DNA of 64,000 bases from Fulvia fulva (GCF_020509005.1 NC_063023.1:806001-870000), one strand, 5' to 3'; shown: positions 39,101 through 52,039, counted from the first letter of the stretch. The notes: a model not told the origin generated them from the sequence alone. Translations and numbers: made by a program.

Positions 39101-41696
39101 ACTATACGTAGGTAAAGTCGTACCGCCTAATTACGCTCCTTAACACTCTTAGGAAGGCGCTTAAGAAGCTAGTTATAACGAGACTATCCGAGGCGGTAGA
39201 GGAACACTCCCTACTCCCGGACACCTAGATAGGTACGCGCCTATAGCGGTCGACGCTATCCGCGATAGAACTTATCACCTCTTAGGTAAAGGCTATCTAG
39301 TATAGGAATAGGGACAAGGTAGTATCCTTACTTAGCCTAGACATATCGGGAGCCTTCGACTACGTATTATACCCGCGGCTACTCTATATCCTAAGGTCGA
39401 AAGGACTCCCTAAGTAGCTTGTTAACTTTGTACGGTCCTACCTCTAAAACCGTAGTACGTCAATCCTAGTCGGTTAGTATAGAAGCCCATTTCAAGTAGT
39501 CTATACTAGAATCCCGTAAGGCTTAACGCTAGTACCTATTCTGTTCCTCTTCTTTATAGCGACGCTACTCCCAGCCCTAGAATCCTAGAACACCGCTACG
39601 AGCGGCTTCGTAGACGACACAAACATCCTAGCGTAGTCTTCCTCGACTAAGGAGAACTATAGGCTACTAGAAGAGAAGCACAAGATCTACGAGGACTAGG
39701 CTAGGAGGTACGGGGCTCGGTTTACCCTAGAAAAGTACAATCTAATATACTTTACGCGCCGGCCACGGTTCTATAATATACAAGCTTCTATCTAGATATA
39801 GGGGTATACGACTAACCCGGTAAATTAGCTTAGGATCCTCGGACTATAGGTAGACCCGGCGCTACGGTAGAGGAAGTACGTATAGGCAATATTACGGAAA
39901 GCTAAACAGAATATAGCATTATACTAGAGGCTTACTACGTCTATATAGGGGGCGGACTTTCGGCAGTTACGACTTCTATATACGGCTATTATACGGCCAG
40001 TCCTTACCTATAGTAGCTAAGTGTAGTCCTTAGGCGAGAGGGCCTACCTATTAAAGGGACTCGTCGCGCCGTTAGCGAAGATCTAAAACTAATGCCTAAG
40101 GAAGGTCACCGGGGTATATAAGTCGATACTAATAAAGATCCTAAAGTACGAGACCGCTATACCGCCGATCGACCTATATATCTAGAGACTACGGACCTCC
40201 TACTTAGGCAAGTCGGTATAGTACCTAGTATAGAAGGTTATCGCTAGTATAGTCGTAAGGGCCCGCGAATTAGTACTAGCGTATAAGGGTATTCGACCCG
40301 GAAACGAGCCGAACTACCGGGTAAGGGACGAATAACTAGTAATATAATAGGAGGGTAAGAAATTGTTTATAGAGTAACTATAGAAGGAAAGGTAGAACAA
40401 CTAGGTTATAGGGTAGAGTAGACGCCCTTAGCTAGCGGGACAACCTAATAAATAGATAGATAGATTTGTTATTCCCCTGTTCTAGGACCCTATCCGGCCT
40501 ATGTAGGTATATATCTATTGTTATGTACAAAGGGAAACCCGAATAGGTGAAAACCCTTCCCGCCCCCGACTACTCCTTGTCTAGATTAGCTTTCCCTCTG
40601 AACGTACGTAGTCCATGTCACTACCCCGTTAGCCCCCGCTCCTAGCCGGTCTCGTCGCGCTGCGTCGTGTCCTCTCTTCCTGCACTGCTCCTACTAGGCG
40701 GTACTGTTCTAGCTAGCCCTTCTCTAGTATCTAGTTCGTAATACGCCGTAGGTCTTTAGCGTTGTTAAGAAGTGCCCTAATCGTCCGGTTCCTCGCCTTT
40801 GCCATCCACTCCCCCCTTCCTAGCGACCACCTCGGACAGACGAGGAGTGCGTGCCGTACGTTCTGGGAGCGATAGCCGTAGGGGCAGCTAGTATTCGTGT
40901 ATCCTAGGACCTTCCTCCATGATAGGTACCCCTGGAGGCCGATGTGTTCGCTTCGTAGTTGGGTTGCTATGCTACTCTGTGCCCTCGTAAGGCGGTAGTG
41001 GATGAGCTTCGGGGGGTGCTTGACCGCGGATTTTGTAGCTGACCATTCCTTAGGTTGTCCCGCTAGCTGAGGGCGTCCACTATGCCCTACAACCTGGTTG
41101 TTCCACCTCTCTTTCTATAGTTGCTCTACAAACGATTTCTCACCTTCCTATTGTGTTGCTAGCTGTTCGTCCCTTGCCCGGTAGTTCGGCTCGTTTCCGG
41201 GTCGAATGCCCTTATGCGCTAGTACTGATTCGCGGGCCCTTGCGACTGTACTAGCGATGACCTTCTATACTGGGTACTGTGCCGACTTGCCTAAGTAGGA
41301 GGTCCGTAGTCCCTAGATGTATAGGTCGATCGGCGGTATAGCGGTCTCGTGCTTAAGCATCCTCGTTAGTGTCGACTTATATGGCCCGGTGACCTTCCTT
41401 AGGCATTAGTTTTGGATCTTCGCTAGCGGCGCGACGAGTCCCTTCGATAGGCAGGCCCTCTCGCCTAAGGACCACACTTGGCTGCCATAGGTAAGGACTG
41501 GCCGTACAATAGCCGTATATAGAAGTCGTGACTGCCGGAAGTCCGCCCCCTATATAGACGTAGTGAGCCTCTGGCATGATGCCATATTCTGTTTAGCTTT
41601 CCGTAATATTGCCTATACGTGCTTCCTCCACCGTAGCGCCGGGTCCACCTATAGTCCGAGGATCCTGAGCTGATTTGCCGGGTTAGTCGTGTGCCC

Positions 41697-42854
41697 CTAT
41701 ATCTGGATAGAAGCTTGCATATTGTGGAACCGTAGCCGGCGCGTAAAGTGTATCAGATTGTACTTTTCTAGGGCAAACCGAGCCCCGTGCCTCCTAGCCC
41801 AGTCCTCGCAGATCTTGTGCTTCTCTTCTAGTAGCCTATAGTTCTCCTCAGTCGAGGAAGACCACGCTAGGATGTTTGTGTCGTCTACGAAGCCGCTCGC
41901 AGCGGTGTTCTGGGATTCTAGGGCTGGGAGCAGCGTCGCCATAAAGAAGAGGAACAGAATAGGTGCTAGCGTTGAGCCTTGCGGGATTCTAGTGTGGACT
42001 GCTTGAAATGGGCTTCTGTACTAGCCGACCAGGATCGACGTACTGCGGTTTTGGAGGTAGGACCGTACGAAGTTGACAAGCCACTCAGGGAGTCCTTTCG
42101 ACCTTAGGATATAGAGAAGCCGCGGGTGTGACACGTAGTCGAAGGCTCCCGATATGTCTAGGCTAAGTAAGGAAGCCACCTTGTCCCTATTCTTATACCA
42201 GATGGCCTTTACCTAAGAGGTGATAAGTTCCATCGCGGATAGCGTCGATCGCTGTGGGCGCGTACCCATCTGGGTGTCCGGGAGTAGGGAGTGTTCCTCT
42301 GCCGCCTCGGAGAGTCTCGTTGTAACCAGCTTCTTAAGCGCCTTCCCAAGAGTGTTAAGGAGCGCAATTGGGCGGTACGACTTCACCTGCGTATAGTCTT
42401 CCTTCTACGGCTTGCGTAGGACCACTGTCGTCGATTGTTTAAAAGCTATCGGGTGGTATCCGGTCTGTAGGCAGGCGTTGAAGATCGCTACAACTGCTAG
42501 GGCTAGTTGATCTCTACACTTCTTTAGTAGCTCGTTTGGGATCCCATCCGGCCCCGGGGCTTTCTTCGCCGGCAACTTCCTTAGCACAGCGGTAACTTCT
42601 CCCTCGGACACCTCCTGTTGGACCGCGATGCTAGGGGCTAGGGGAGTAGAGCTGTTTATGTCGCTTAGATCAGCCTCGACTGGGGGTGGGAAGAACTTGC
42701 TAGCCAGTAGACGCGCCTTAGCCTCGGGGTCGCTAACCGGGCCACTAGGCGATTGTAGCGCTGGGATAGAGAAGGAGGGGCCCTGTGTAGGGTCCTGTCG
42801 GGCCCATTTCGCTAGCTTCCACATCCTCTCTAGCTTGCCGGCGATTTCTTCCAC
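41697..42854 (-). pseudogene. LINE-1 C reverse transcriptase remnant
   Basis: The 42405-42854 piece holds the N-terminal RT motif of non-LTR elements (LRKLPAKKAPGPDGIPNELL). The 41697-41942 piece holds the catalytic SGFVDDTNILA. A TAG-type stop and a broken segment separate them. Target-primed reverse transcription would have used this enzyme in the nucleus. The open stretches are long because RIP is light here. Confidence 0.9.
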
Positions 42855-43382
42855 TGTGGCCCTCCAGCCGACTGCTTTCTCCCTCTATATTATGGCTTTC
42901 TTCTGTTGGTATGCCTCCCTGTATACGTTCTAGGCCTCCTCGCTATAGCTGCTCGTCCACACCCGGCGGGCTCTCCTTGCTTCTCTTACTACCGCAGTGC
43001 ACTCCGGCGTCCAGTATAGTTTGGACCATATCGTTGGTTGGGCAAGCGGAACGTGAAGTGAGGTCGCTTTTCTTATTTCGTCTATTAACCCCTGGACTGC
43101 TTCGTCTATCTCGTCTTTACTGTTATATTGCTACTGCGCGATCTGGACTAGCCTCTTGGAGTTATCGAGGTACGCCTGGATGTTGGCCCAGTGGGCCTTT
43201 CCCCAGTTTGGCTTAGGGGTTCTCGCTAGTGTGCGTTGTATCTGTGTCGCAATAGAGGTCCTGACTGGCATGTGGTCTGACGACGCCTCGAGTTCATGTT
43301 CGATCCTATAGTAGGTTACCGTGTGGTAGTGGCTATCTGAGATCCAGGAGAGGTCGATCGTGCCTTAGAGTCCCCCTCTCTT

Positions 43383-43930
43383 CTAGGTGCCCAGGTCCTT
43401 CGGGGTATTGAGGGCAATTGCGTTGCTCGCCATCAAGTCGAGTACTTCGTCGGCTATAGGGTGCGGCTGCATAAGGCTTTCCCAGGAAGGGTGGTGTATA
43501 TTGAAGTCTCCTACTACGATGTGGCACCCTTGTCTCTTGAGCGCACTGTCTAGGTGTCTGCAGACCCCTAGGTCGCGGCTAGACCTCGAGGCTAGCGGTT
43601 GCATGTATAGGTTGTGTATCCAGGTGCTACCCACGTGGAGGGAGGTAATATCGCCCCCGCCTTCTTCGTCTGCGTAGTACACTACCTCCCAGTCGGATTC
43701 TAGTATGTCCTTGCTGACATAGAAGCACGTGCGGGGTCTGCCGTCGCCTCGTAGGCATGTCGTGTAGCCTGGTGACTTGCAGGTCGTTGGTCTCTTATGG
43801 TGCGGGTTAATCTATGGCTCCTGGATTGTAAGGACGTGGTGGACGCGCGGGTCCGCCTCGTGTAGGAAATGGTTCTAGACTATATCCTTGCTATAGTTGA
43901 CGTTATACTGGATGATACTAAGCGTGTCGA
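43383..43930 (-). pseudogene. LINE-1 C AP-like endonuclease remnant
   Basis: The open piece 43383-43682 contains the exonuclease-endonuclease-phosphatase motif VVGDFNIHHPSW and the downstream LDLMASNAIALNTPKDLGT. Upstream codons toward 43930 are interrupted by RIP stops. This domain nicks target DNA to start insertion. Confidence 0.85.
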
Positions 43931-43979
43931 GGCTAGTCATCGGCATCGACAATCATTTCCTCTGTATCGTCCTGTGTCC

Positions 43980-45300
43980 TACTGCCCTGTACGTCCTGGT
44001 CTACGCCTATCGGCTATGTACTAAAGGGGAGCCGGGCCTAGTTAGATTCCCTCGCCGTAGCTAGCAGAGCACGTGGCCTCCCGTACGCCCTAGGCTGCGC
44101 ATCCTTTACATCGTTCTCGGCCCTAGGGCGCTTGTGCCCGACCGCCGCTAGTTGGTTCCGGTGTAGGCTAGCCTTACGGTCGCCGTAGAATCTTAGGGCG
44201 ACGGTTCTGTTTGTGATTGCCTTGTTTTTCGCTAGTTTCCGCTATAGGCATTCCGCACTATACGATAGGTAGTACCCCGGACAGTTCGCGTACCGTCTCG
44301 TAGGCGATATATAGTCTCTAGATATATAGTCTCCTATATAGTTCGAGTAGGCCTACTTGTTTGTATACGTATAGGTTTGGTGTCTATACTGTTAGCATTT
44401 GAAGCATTAGAGGACACGAAAGGATAAGGAGTGCTTTTCTACTATCTTAAGGCTATATTGCTAGACTAGGCCTTGTTCTATCGCTAGATCCGCCGCTTTC
44501 GCGTCTTATAGCTATACTATTAGCGCCGAGGCCTTCTTACCTTCTAGCCATTTCCTATAGAGCTAAGTCGCCTTCTAGATTAGAGAGTTAAGAGTGACCG
44601 GGTTGTCCTCTTAGAGAGCGCGTAGGTGACCCTAGTTAGTTAGGTCAAACTCCTTAGGCATGTCGTGGACTAGGATCGTGAATTGTTTCGTTAAGACCTT
44701 CGCTAATGCCGCAACCTTAGATGCCCACTATAGCTGTGCCTCTAGGTGCCTCCTAGCAGTAGTAGAGCTAGTATAGATCTATAGAGTACCGTTAGACTGT
44801 TAGTTCACTACGACTACCCCTAGTTAGTTAATTCGTTAGGCGAGCTCCTTGTTCGATAGCTTCGTAACTTCGGCCTAGTCTTCCTTTACTATAATACGGA
44901 TCGTAACTACATCGTACGTTAGGCGGGGGCCTAGTATCGATGCCGCGACCGATGCCTAGCTATAGGGGTGTTGATTCCGGGTGGCCTTGCTAATCGCCTA
45001 GGACGTCGTCCTCATTTCTTATTGCCCTCGGTAATACGATAGTATAAGCGCCGTACGTAGCTAAGTGATCATTACCTATAGAGACGGGTAAGGGAGCTAG
45101 TCGTTAGTTTCTATACTTTTTACGTCCTCTATAAGTTGCTACTAGTTGTCTTAGGGGGGCTTCGCCTATAGGGCCGTAGGCGCCGTTAGTACCGTAGCCT
45201 AGGCTACTATTACCTAGGAGTTGCCTAATGTAGCTAGGCACCTCCGCGGCGTTTAGAGCTAAAGAAACAGGGTGAAGAGAGCTTCAAGCTGTCCAGATTG
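43980..45300 (-). pseudogene. LINE-1 C ORF1 (gag-like) remnant
   Basis: The minus-strand frame with Cys-rich knuckles near 44390 matches copy A at 27000-28240 closely. It would encode an RNA-binding protein of the LINE particle. No open frame above 60 codons remains, unlike in the downstream half of the same copy. Confidence 0.65.
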
Positions 45301-45548
45301 AATAGGGTAGAACTCCCTCAGTCCTAGGGGTAGTGGCCTACTTTTTATATCGTTAGAATGGCCTTAATAAGAGCTTTCGAATGTGTCGTGTTTTGGCGTA
45401 GAGATCGATGATTCCGTCCAAACCTAATAAATAGTTAGCTACGAAATCCGCGGTCAAGTACCCCCCGAAGCTTATCTACTACCGCCTTACGAGGGTATAG
45501 AGTAGTATAGTAACCTAACTACGAAGCAAATATATCGGCCTCTAGGGG

Positions 45549-45732
45549 TATAAGGGCGCGCGTATTATAGGGTCCGAACGAGATAGTTATTATTCTACGA
45601 AGCTACGAAAGAGGAGCGCGAGGCGCGGCGAAGTTATAAAGTAAAGCTAAGCCGCGCTAACCCGATACGGAAGGTCCGCGGTTTAGCCGGGCCGACGTAG
45701 CTATAGTAGGGGGTCGCGGGCTACCCGTAATA
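45549..45732 (-). repeat. Solo LTR of the Gypsy-B family
   Basis: This is 184 bp, reverse complement of the Gypsy-B1 LTRs over the full length, with the 5 bp duplication AGGGG at 45544-45548 and 45733-45737. LINE-1 copies A and C show the unoccupied site. It is the product of LTR-LTR recombination of a second Gypsy-B copy. Confidence 0.95.
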
Positions 45733-46198
45733 AGGGGTACCTATTATAGAGGAAGGTTCTAGAATACACGAATACTAGCTACCCCTACGGCTATTACTCC
45801 TAGAATATACGGTACGTACTCCTCGTCTACCCGAGGTAGTCGCTAGGAAGGGGGGAGTAGATAGTAAAGGCGAGGAACCGGACGATTAGGGCACTTCTTA
45901 ATAACGTTAAGGACCTACGGCGTATTACGAACTAGATACTAGAGAAGGGCTAGCTAGAACAGTACCGCCTAGTAGGAGTAGTATAGGAAGAGAGGACACG
46001 GCGTAGCGCGACGAGACTAGCTAGGAGCGGGGGCTAACGGGGTAGTGATATAAACTACGTACGTTTAGAGGGAAAGCTAATCTAGATAAGGAGAAGTCGG
46101 GGGCGGGAAGGGTTTTTACCTATTCGGGTTTCCCTTTATATATAACAATAGATATATACCTATATAGGCCGAGTAGGGTCCTAGAATAGGGGAATAAC

Positions 46199-46226
46199 AA
46201 ATCTATCTATCTATCTATCTATCTAT
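46199..46226 (+). repeat. ATCT tail of LINE-1 B/D
   Basis: About seven ATCT units sit at the 3' end of the LINE. Shorter forms occur at the ends of copies A and C. The simple repeat is the element's own 3' terminus in place of poly(A). Confidence 0.85.
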
Positions 46227-46404
46227 AAAAGTCGCGAAATCTTCTACGTACTACTTCGATAAGGCCTATACTTTCGGAAGCTTAGTACCGTTATCGCTCG
46301 TAGCCTAAGGCAACACCTCTATTTAAGGATTACGGCCTAGCGTTATAAAGAACGGTAATATACCTATAGTAGCGCTCTATTAATTGTTTAGGGCAAACTC
46401 TACG
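46227..46404 (-). mobile_element. Gypsy-A family integrase fragment
   Basis: This is nearly identical to 48941-49117 within Gypsy-A2, so it is a piece of an older Gypsy-A copy. It ends at CTACG, the presumed target duplication of the Gypsy-E LTR that starts at 46405. In the undisturbed copy the sequence runs on past CTACG, which confirms the junction. Confidence 0.8.
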
Positions 46405-46589
46405 TATTATAAGTAGGTATAAGTACGTAGTCGGGTAAGGCACAAGTCGAATAGATATTCTATCTAAGGGAGGCGTAGAGGGCGCGAGAGTTATATACGG
46501 GCGCTAAGCCGCTAGTCGGATTAGTTAGCGGGCGCGAGGTCTAGGTACGTACCCGCGGGTTTAAGTAAATATACGCCGGTACGGTAATA
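46405..46589 (-). repeat. 3' LTR of Gypsy-E
   Basis: The LTR is 185 bp on the minus strand, TATTACCGTACC to TATAATA, adjacent to a C-rich (complement of purine) tract. Only one copy is in the window. Confidence 0.75.
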
Positions 46590-47881
46590 CTACCCCCCCC
46601 TCTTAGAGTACGCTCCGGAGCACTCTCCTCTCCTCTTATATCTTTCGTATCTATTATATCTCTTATTACCTTCGTAAACACCTTATTATCTATTAGACTA
46701 TACGTATCGCTCTCTTTCTTATAAGCCCGGAGGCCTCGTTCTACCGGTATTAGAGTCATCGCTACTTTTACTAGTTAGCGCGCTATACGTATACCTATAG
46801 CATTCTTATTCGGTATCTAGTCTATAGGTAGTTAAAAACTAGGTAGCTTAGTCGCTCTCGGGTAGTTATAGTAAAAGTCGGCTACGGAGGCGGCGGCGGT
46901 CTCGATAACCTAGTTCGTAGCTTTATAGGATAGCTTATTATATCTAATGTACTTTACTAAGTATTCCTAATATAGCTATTTGCCTCCTACCGGTATTAGT
47001 CCTCGCGGCTATCTCTTCTTATAGTCTAGAATTTGCTTAACTTCCTATTAATCGGGTTCGGCGGGATCGGTTTCGTATTATTCGTCGTCGACAATTCGGA
47101 TTAGTAGTAGTACGGGTTATGTCTGTCCTATAACCGGCGGATAAACTAGTATAAGAAGGTATAAGTAGAAGCGATTATCGATATTCAAAGTAGGTAGGAG
47201 CTCTACTTTATAAGTGTTACCTAGTAGTACCTCCGTAATTATATACGGTCTAGACTACTTTACGTCTATCTTATAAGAAGGTCTCTCTATCGTCTAGTTC
47301 TTAGTGCTTACCTATACTTCGTCGCCTTCGGCGTACCGTAGTATAGGTATACGCGTCTAGTTTACGTACTTAGCTTAGACTACTTATACTAAGGCTATCT
47401 ACTATCGTAAGTATTAGTATATCTCTTATATCTTAGCTATAAACTTGTCCGCGGACTCGGCGTCTAGTCGCTATTTATATAGTATTAGTAGTATAGGCAA
47501 GTCTAAGTCGAACTTAGAGAACCTTAGATTACGCCTAGTATTAGTATAGGACGGCGAGACGCCTATTATTACGGACACTATATTGTTTGCTATAAACTTA
47601 GCTAATAGAGTCTAATCTAGCTAGTCGTTCTAGGTATAGTTAATAAAGATACGTAGGTATTGCTCTATTACTTTGTTCGTGTTCTCCGACTATCTATCTA
47701 TTTCTAGGTAGAACGACAAAGATAGCTTTCGATTAATATTAAGTAGCGCGTATATCCTACGCTAGAATACGGAAACCTATTACGTACTACGATCCGAGAC
47801 AATAGACTTCGGGAGCCTATGTCTACTAAACACGTACTTAAGGAATACTAGTACGTAATACTCTACTATTATCGAGGTGAT
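46405..47881 (-). mobile_element. Gypsy-E, 3' part of a chromovirus
   Basis: The 3' LTR (46405-46589) is followed, reading leftward on the minus strand, by a polypurine tract at 46590-46600. Inside are an integrase C-terminal half at about 47450-47720 (TNKVIEQYLRIFINY) and a chromodomain at about 46870-47060 (QEYLVKYIRYNK). An open C-terminal tail at 46541-46759 runs into the LTR. It is cut on the right by the Gypsy-A2 LTR with duplication GTGAT at 47877-47881. RIP stops run throughout. Confidence 0.82.
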
Positions 47882-48076
47882 TAATACGGACAAGGCGTAA
47901 GATAGGGCGTAAACGTATTAATACCTTAGAATCGAATAAGTTCTATAAAGAAGAGAAGATAAGAAAGTCGCGAAGCCGCGATAAAGTAAACGTCGAGGTT
48001 AGGGTCTAGGGTCCGGGCGCGCTAGCGTACTAGGTTATATAATACTAAGTATAGCCTTACGAGGTAAACCGTAATA
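47882..48076 (-). repeat. 3' LTR of Gypsy-A2
   Basis: The LTR is 195 bp, inverted relative to 2025-2219, with duplication GTGAT on the left. A C-rich tract at 48077-48090 is the complement of the polypurine tract. Confidence 0.88.
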
Positions 48077-51000
48077 CTACTCCCCCTCTTAAACCGCCGT
48101 ACGCCCTCGTACGCGGAAATATATCGCTGTAGGGTATATCCGTAAGGAAGAACCGTACTATTAGGAAGCGCTAGCTTACGTCGGGTTAACCGTAGAGAGA
48201 CTATATATCTTACCGTAGTAAGCCTTAAGTCGAGTCTATATTATACCGTAGCATACCTTAGACAAGCTAACTATATATTAAGCCTTAGCTTTCCTTAAGT
48301 TATATCTATATTACGCGGGCGTCGTAGGGTCGACTATCGGTAACGATATCTAGATCGTCTAATATCTAACCTTTAGGCTTACGCTATCTAGGTAGTAGAC
48401 CGGCCGCTAACGGGCTCTTATAATAATAATCTACTATCGCTTCCTCGGTACTATCTTTTAATTTACTATAAGGCACTTCTATAATAGTACTACCTTCCTA
48501 ACGGACGGTATACTTTATATACTTCTTAGCTCTACTAGTCTATCTACTATCTATAATCGCCTTAACCGTATATTTATCTAGCTCCTTACTATCGCCTTCG
48601 GAGGCCTCGATAAGTAGTTAACCTTAGCTTTAATTAGGGAATAGGTCGTCGTTTGCTAGGCGTAGTACGCTAGTATAGAACCTCGGGTATATACGTATAC
48701 TTTCCTAAAGGTCGAGCTCGTATACGTCTACGTTAATCTTACGGGTAATCGTAAAGGGACCTATATTCTTATAGTCAAGTTTCTTCTAGGGCCTTCGAGT
48801 ACGGATGTTTCTAGTATCTAGCTAAACCTTATCGCCGATTACGTATCTTAGTATAGGCTTACGTTTATTCGCTACGGTGTCTACGTACCGCTCTTAGGTA
48901 TATCTAAGCTATATAATGTAGTATACGTTAACGTTCTCTATAAAAGTCGCAAAATCTTCTACGTACTACTTCGACAAAGCCTATACTTTCGGAAGCTTAG
49001 TACCGTTACCGCTCGTAGCCTAAGGTAATACCTCTATTCGAGGATTACGGCCTAGCGTTACGAAGAACGGTAATATACCTATAGTAGCGCTCTATTAATT
49101 ATTTAGGGCAAACTCTACGATAGATAACTACTAGACCTAATCGTCCTATATATAGTTAACGTACGTAGGTAGGTACTATTCTATAGCTTAGTCCGTACGT
49201 TCTAACTACCTATTAGTCTAAGGGTAAAAGGCAGTCGAGATCTTTATACTTATAGCTAGACGCGCTATTAGAGCCTTCTAGAATTAGCCTACCTACTAGC
49301 TACTACGGTCTAATACTACCGTATCGAATAGGCCCTAATCCTTAATTACGTACTTTAATACGGCGTCGGCCGCTACCTTAGGGGTCAAATCTACTACGGG
49401 CATAAGATACTTCCTCTTAGTAAGTCTATAGGTCAGGATAAGGATAGCGTTATACTTCACGCCCTTAGTACTATAACTATCCGGTAGCTCTACTACGTAA
49501 TCGGGGTACTACCTCCTTATAGGTACCCGAGGGTACGGGTAACTATTAGAGTATACCTTAGTATATATTATAAAAAGCCTTAGATTGTATATATAGGTAA
49601 CAATTCTTAACGTACTTAGCGACATCTACTACTAGACTAGGCTAGTAGTATATACGCGTAAGTAGGTCGACTATCTTCTTACGTATAGGATACCTAGCTA
49701 ATAGAGCATCGTAGTGCCTCGCTATTAGCTCCGGACGAAGCTTATACGGTACGTATATACGTCCTTAGATCTTGATTAGGTTACCGTCTAACTTATAGTC
49801 GCTAAGCAAGATATAGCTAGAGCCTTCTAGGTTTTGTAGTAAAGTACGAGTATTATCGTCTAGGGCCTTCTTAATACCGTACGCTAGCTCGTCTTTAGTA
49901 TAGGCTTCCTCGATAAGTTCTTTGATAGAGGCCTCGTTTACTTCGAGTACGTAAAGTACTAATTAATACTAGTCGGCCGTAGTACGCGGAGTAGTTATAG
50001 CTAATAGCTTTAAGCGCTTATATATATTAGAAGGGAGATTACGTAGCTTTAATATAGCTTGCTACCTATATTTTATATCATCCTTATCGTCTATATCTTA
50101 TCTACGGCGCGTAAGGCTATCGGGCTTTGTCCTAAGCTTACTAGGGCGATATTCTATCTAGAAGTCGAACCCGGATAGGAACTCGCTCTAGCGCGCTTAT
50201 CGGCGGGTTAGCTACTTAGTCGTTATAAACTACTCTAAGCCCTTATAGTCGGTAAGAACCTTAGAGGGAGCGCTTATTAGCTCCGGCCTCTATTCCTCGA
50301 ACGCTCTAATAATAGCTATTAGCTCCTTGTCGTAAATCTCGTAATTATATTCTACTAGGTTTATCTTTATCGAGTAGAATACAATAGGATATAATTCACC
50401 GTCCTCTCTAACCTAAGACAACACGCTAGCTATATACCTGTCTATAGAATTAGTTTCTACGACGTAGGGCTTAGTAATGTCAAAATGTACTAATACTAGG
50501 CGTTTATAGAATACTACCTTTAGGGTCTTGAACGTACTTTAGTAGTCTAGGCTCTATACGAAGGGTACACGATTCTTAAGTACGTTACCGCGTATAAGGT
50601 CGGTTAAAGGTATAACGATACCGGAAAAGTTATTAACGAACCTCCTATAGAAGTTAGCTAGCCTAAGGAAGGACAGTACATCCTTTAAGCTCTATAGAGT
50701 AGCCTAATTTATAATAGTCTAGACCTTGGATTTATCTGTCTAAATGCCCTTATTAGTAATAATCAGTCCTAAGAACTTAACGCTCTTCTAGAAGAAGCGG
50801 TACTTATAGACGTCTATAGGAAGTCGAGCGTTAATCAGACACCTAATAATAGTACGTACGTGTTTCACGTGTTCCTTAAATAAACTATACGTAAACACGA
50901 TGTAGTCGTCTAGGTATATAGACACGAAGTCGTCTAGGTGTCTATATAATACTTTATTAATATATACCTAGAACGCGCCTAGTACGTTATAGAGACCAAA

Positions 51001-52039
51001 TGGCACTATAAGCTATTCGTAGGTGCTATATCGGGTAGTAAAGGCTGTCTTCTATTCGTCGCCTTCACGGATACGTAGCTCGTTAAATGCTATAATAATG
51101 TCTAAGGTAGTAAACTACTATACGCCGCTTATACGAGCTAGGGTCTTACGGACTTGAGGTATTAGGTACCTATTCTTAATAGTAATAGCGTTAACAGCTC
51201 TATAGTCTACGTAGACACGAAGTCCTCTACCTAGCTTCTTAATAATAATGATAGGACTAGCGACCTAGGCCGTAGAGCATCGGATTTTACTAGCGGCTTC
51301 TTCCTTATCGACGTAGGCTTTAGTTATATCGAGCTCTAGTTTCGATATAGAATAAGGACGCTTAAAAGGCAGCTTAGCGCCTTTAACGAATTTCATCGCT
51401 AAATCTAATTCGGGCCGATAGGGAGGCAGGCCTTTAGCGATAGACGGGTCAAATCCGTACTTTAGGTCCTTTAGCTATTAGGGTAGTAAGGATTCGACTT
51501 CTCGTATAGTCGCTTACTTCTTGTTTATATAGATAGCCTTGTCTTTAGCTAATATAGCACTTAGCCGTATACTAATGTCGTGAATAAGTTTCTTAGTCGT
51601 AGGCTCTAGCTTATTAGGGTTAAGAGTCCCTATTTCCTAAATAAGGTAACCTTCGTCTAGGTTTTCTTCGTAGGCTTCGCTAGTTGTTATACTAGACACC
51701 TAGATATTAGGTTCTAGAGTCTATAAATAAGGGATGGCGTACTATATACGAACCTTCGTACCGCCGATAGTCGTAGGGCAAGGATCATAATGATCCGTAT
51801 AGTACTTTTTAGTAAATATAAATATATTAGCTCTCTAGTCTAGTACAGGGCAGTACTTCTAGAACTAGGGTATACTAAACATAAAGTCGTAGTCGAGGTT
51901 AGTAACGAAGTAACTAACTTCCTCGATATAACCGTTTAGGTCGACCTTAGTCTTAATACATTCCGTAGCTTAACTAGATACTTTAGGGTTAGCTCCTAGG
52001 CCTATCTTCTAAGCCTAAGGTAGTTATGTTTATAATAGA

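Larger units (their letters stand above)
40456..45420 (-). mobile_element. LINE-1 copy C, youngest and least mutated LINE
   Basis: This is a 4965 bp minus-strand element flanked by AACCTAATAAATAG at 40442-40455 and 45421-45434, inserted in LINE-1 B/D. The length matches copy A within one base. TG and CA are frequent from about 40500 to 43970, so pieces of ORF2 remain open; the 5' third (about 44170-45420) is again CA/TG-poor. Domains on the minus strand are ORF1 with CCHC knuckles near 44390, endonuclease, RT and a C-terminal zinc finger near 40840-40930. It still contains stops and no intact ORF2 was found. Confidence 0.93.
36196..46226 (+). mobile_element. LINE-1 copy B/D, split by LINE-1 copy C
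   Basis: The left part (about 36196-40455) and right part (45421-46226) join into one LINE-1 at the 14 bp duplication AACCTAATAAATAG, which flanks copy C. Compared with copy A, about 118 bp is missing at 38193-38194 inside the endonuclease, a length not divisible by three. A short open RT piece survives at 38887-39093 (EVTAILRKLPAK). The 3' end carries seven ATCT units. Left flank (Copia-2) and right flank (Gypsy-A integrase) do not match, so the outer junctions are rearranged or the TSD is lost. Confidence 0.88.

Noticed and set aside
46199..46226. ATCT microsatellite or CRISPR-like array
   Set aside because: Units are contiguous tetramers without spacers and occur at LINE 3' ends.
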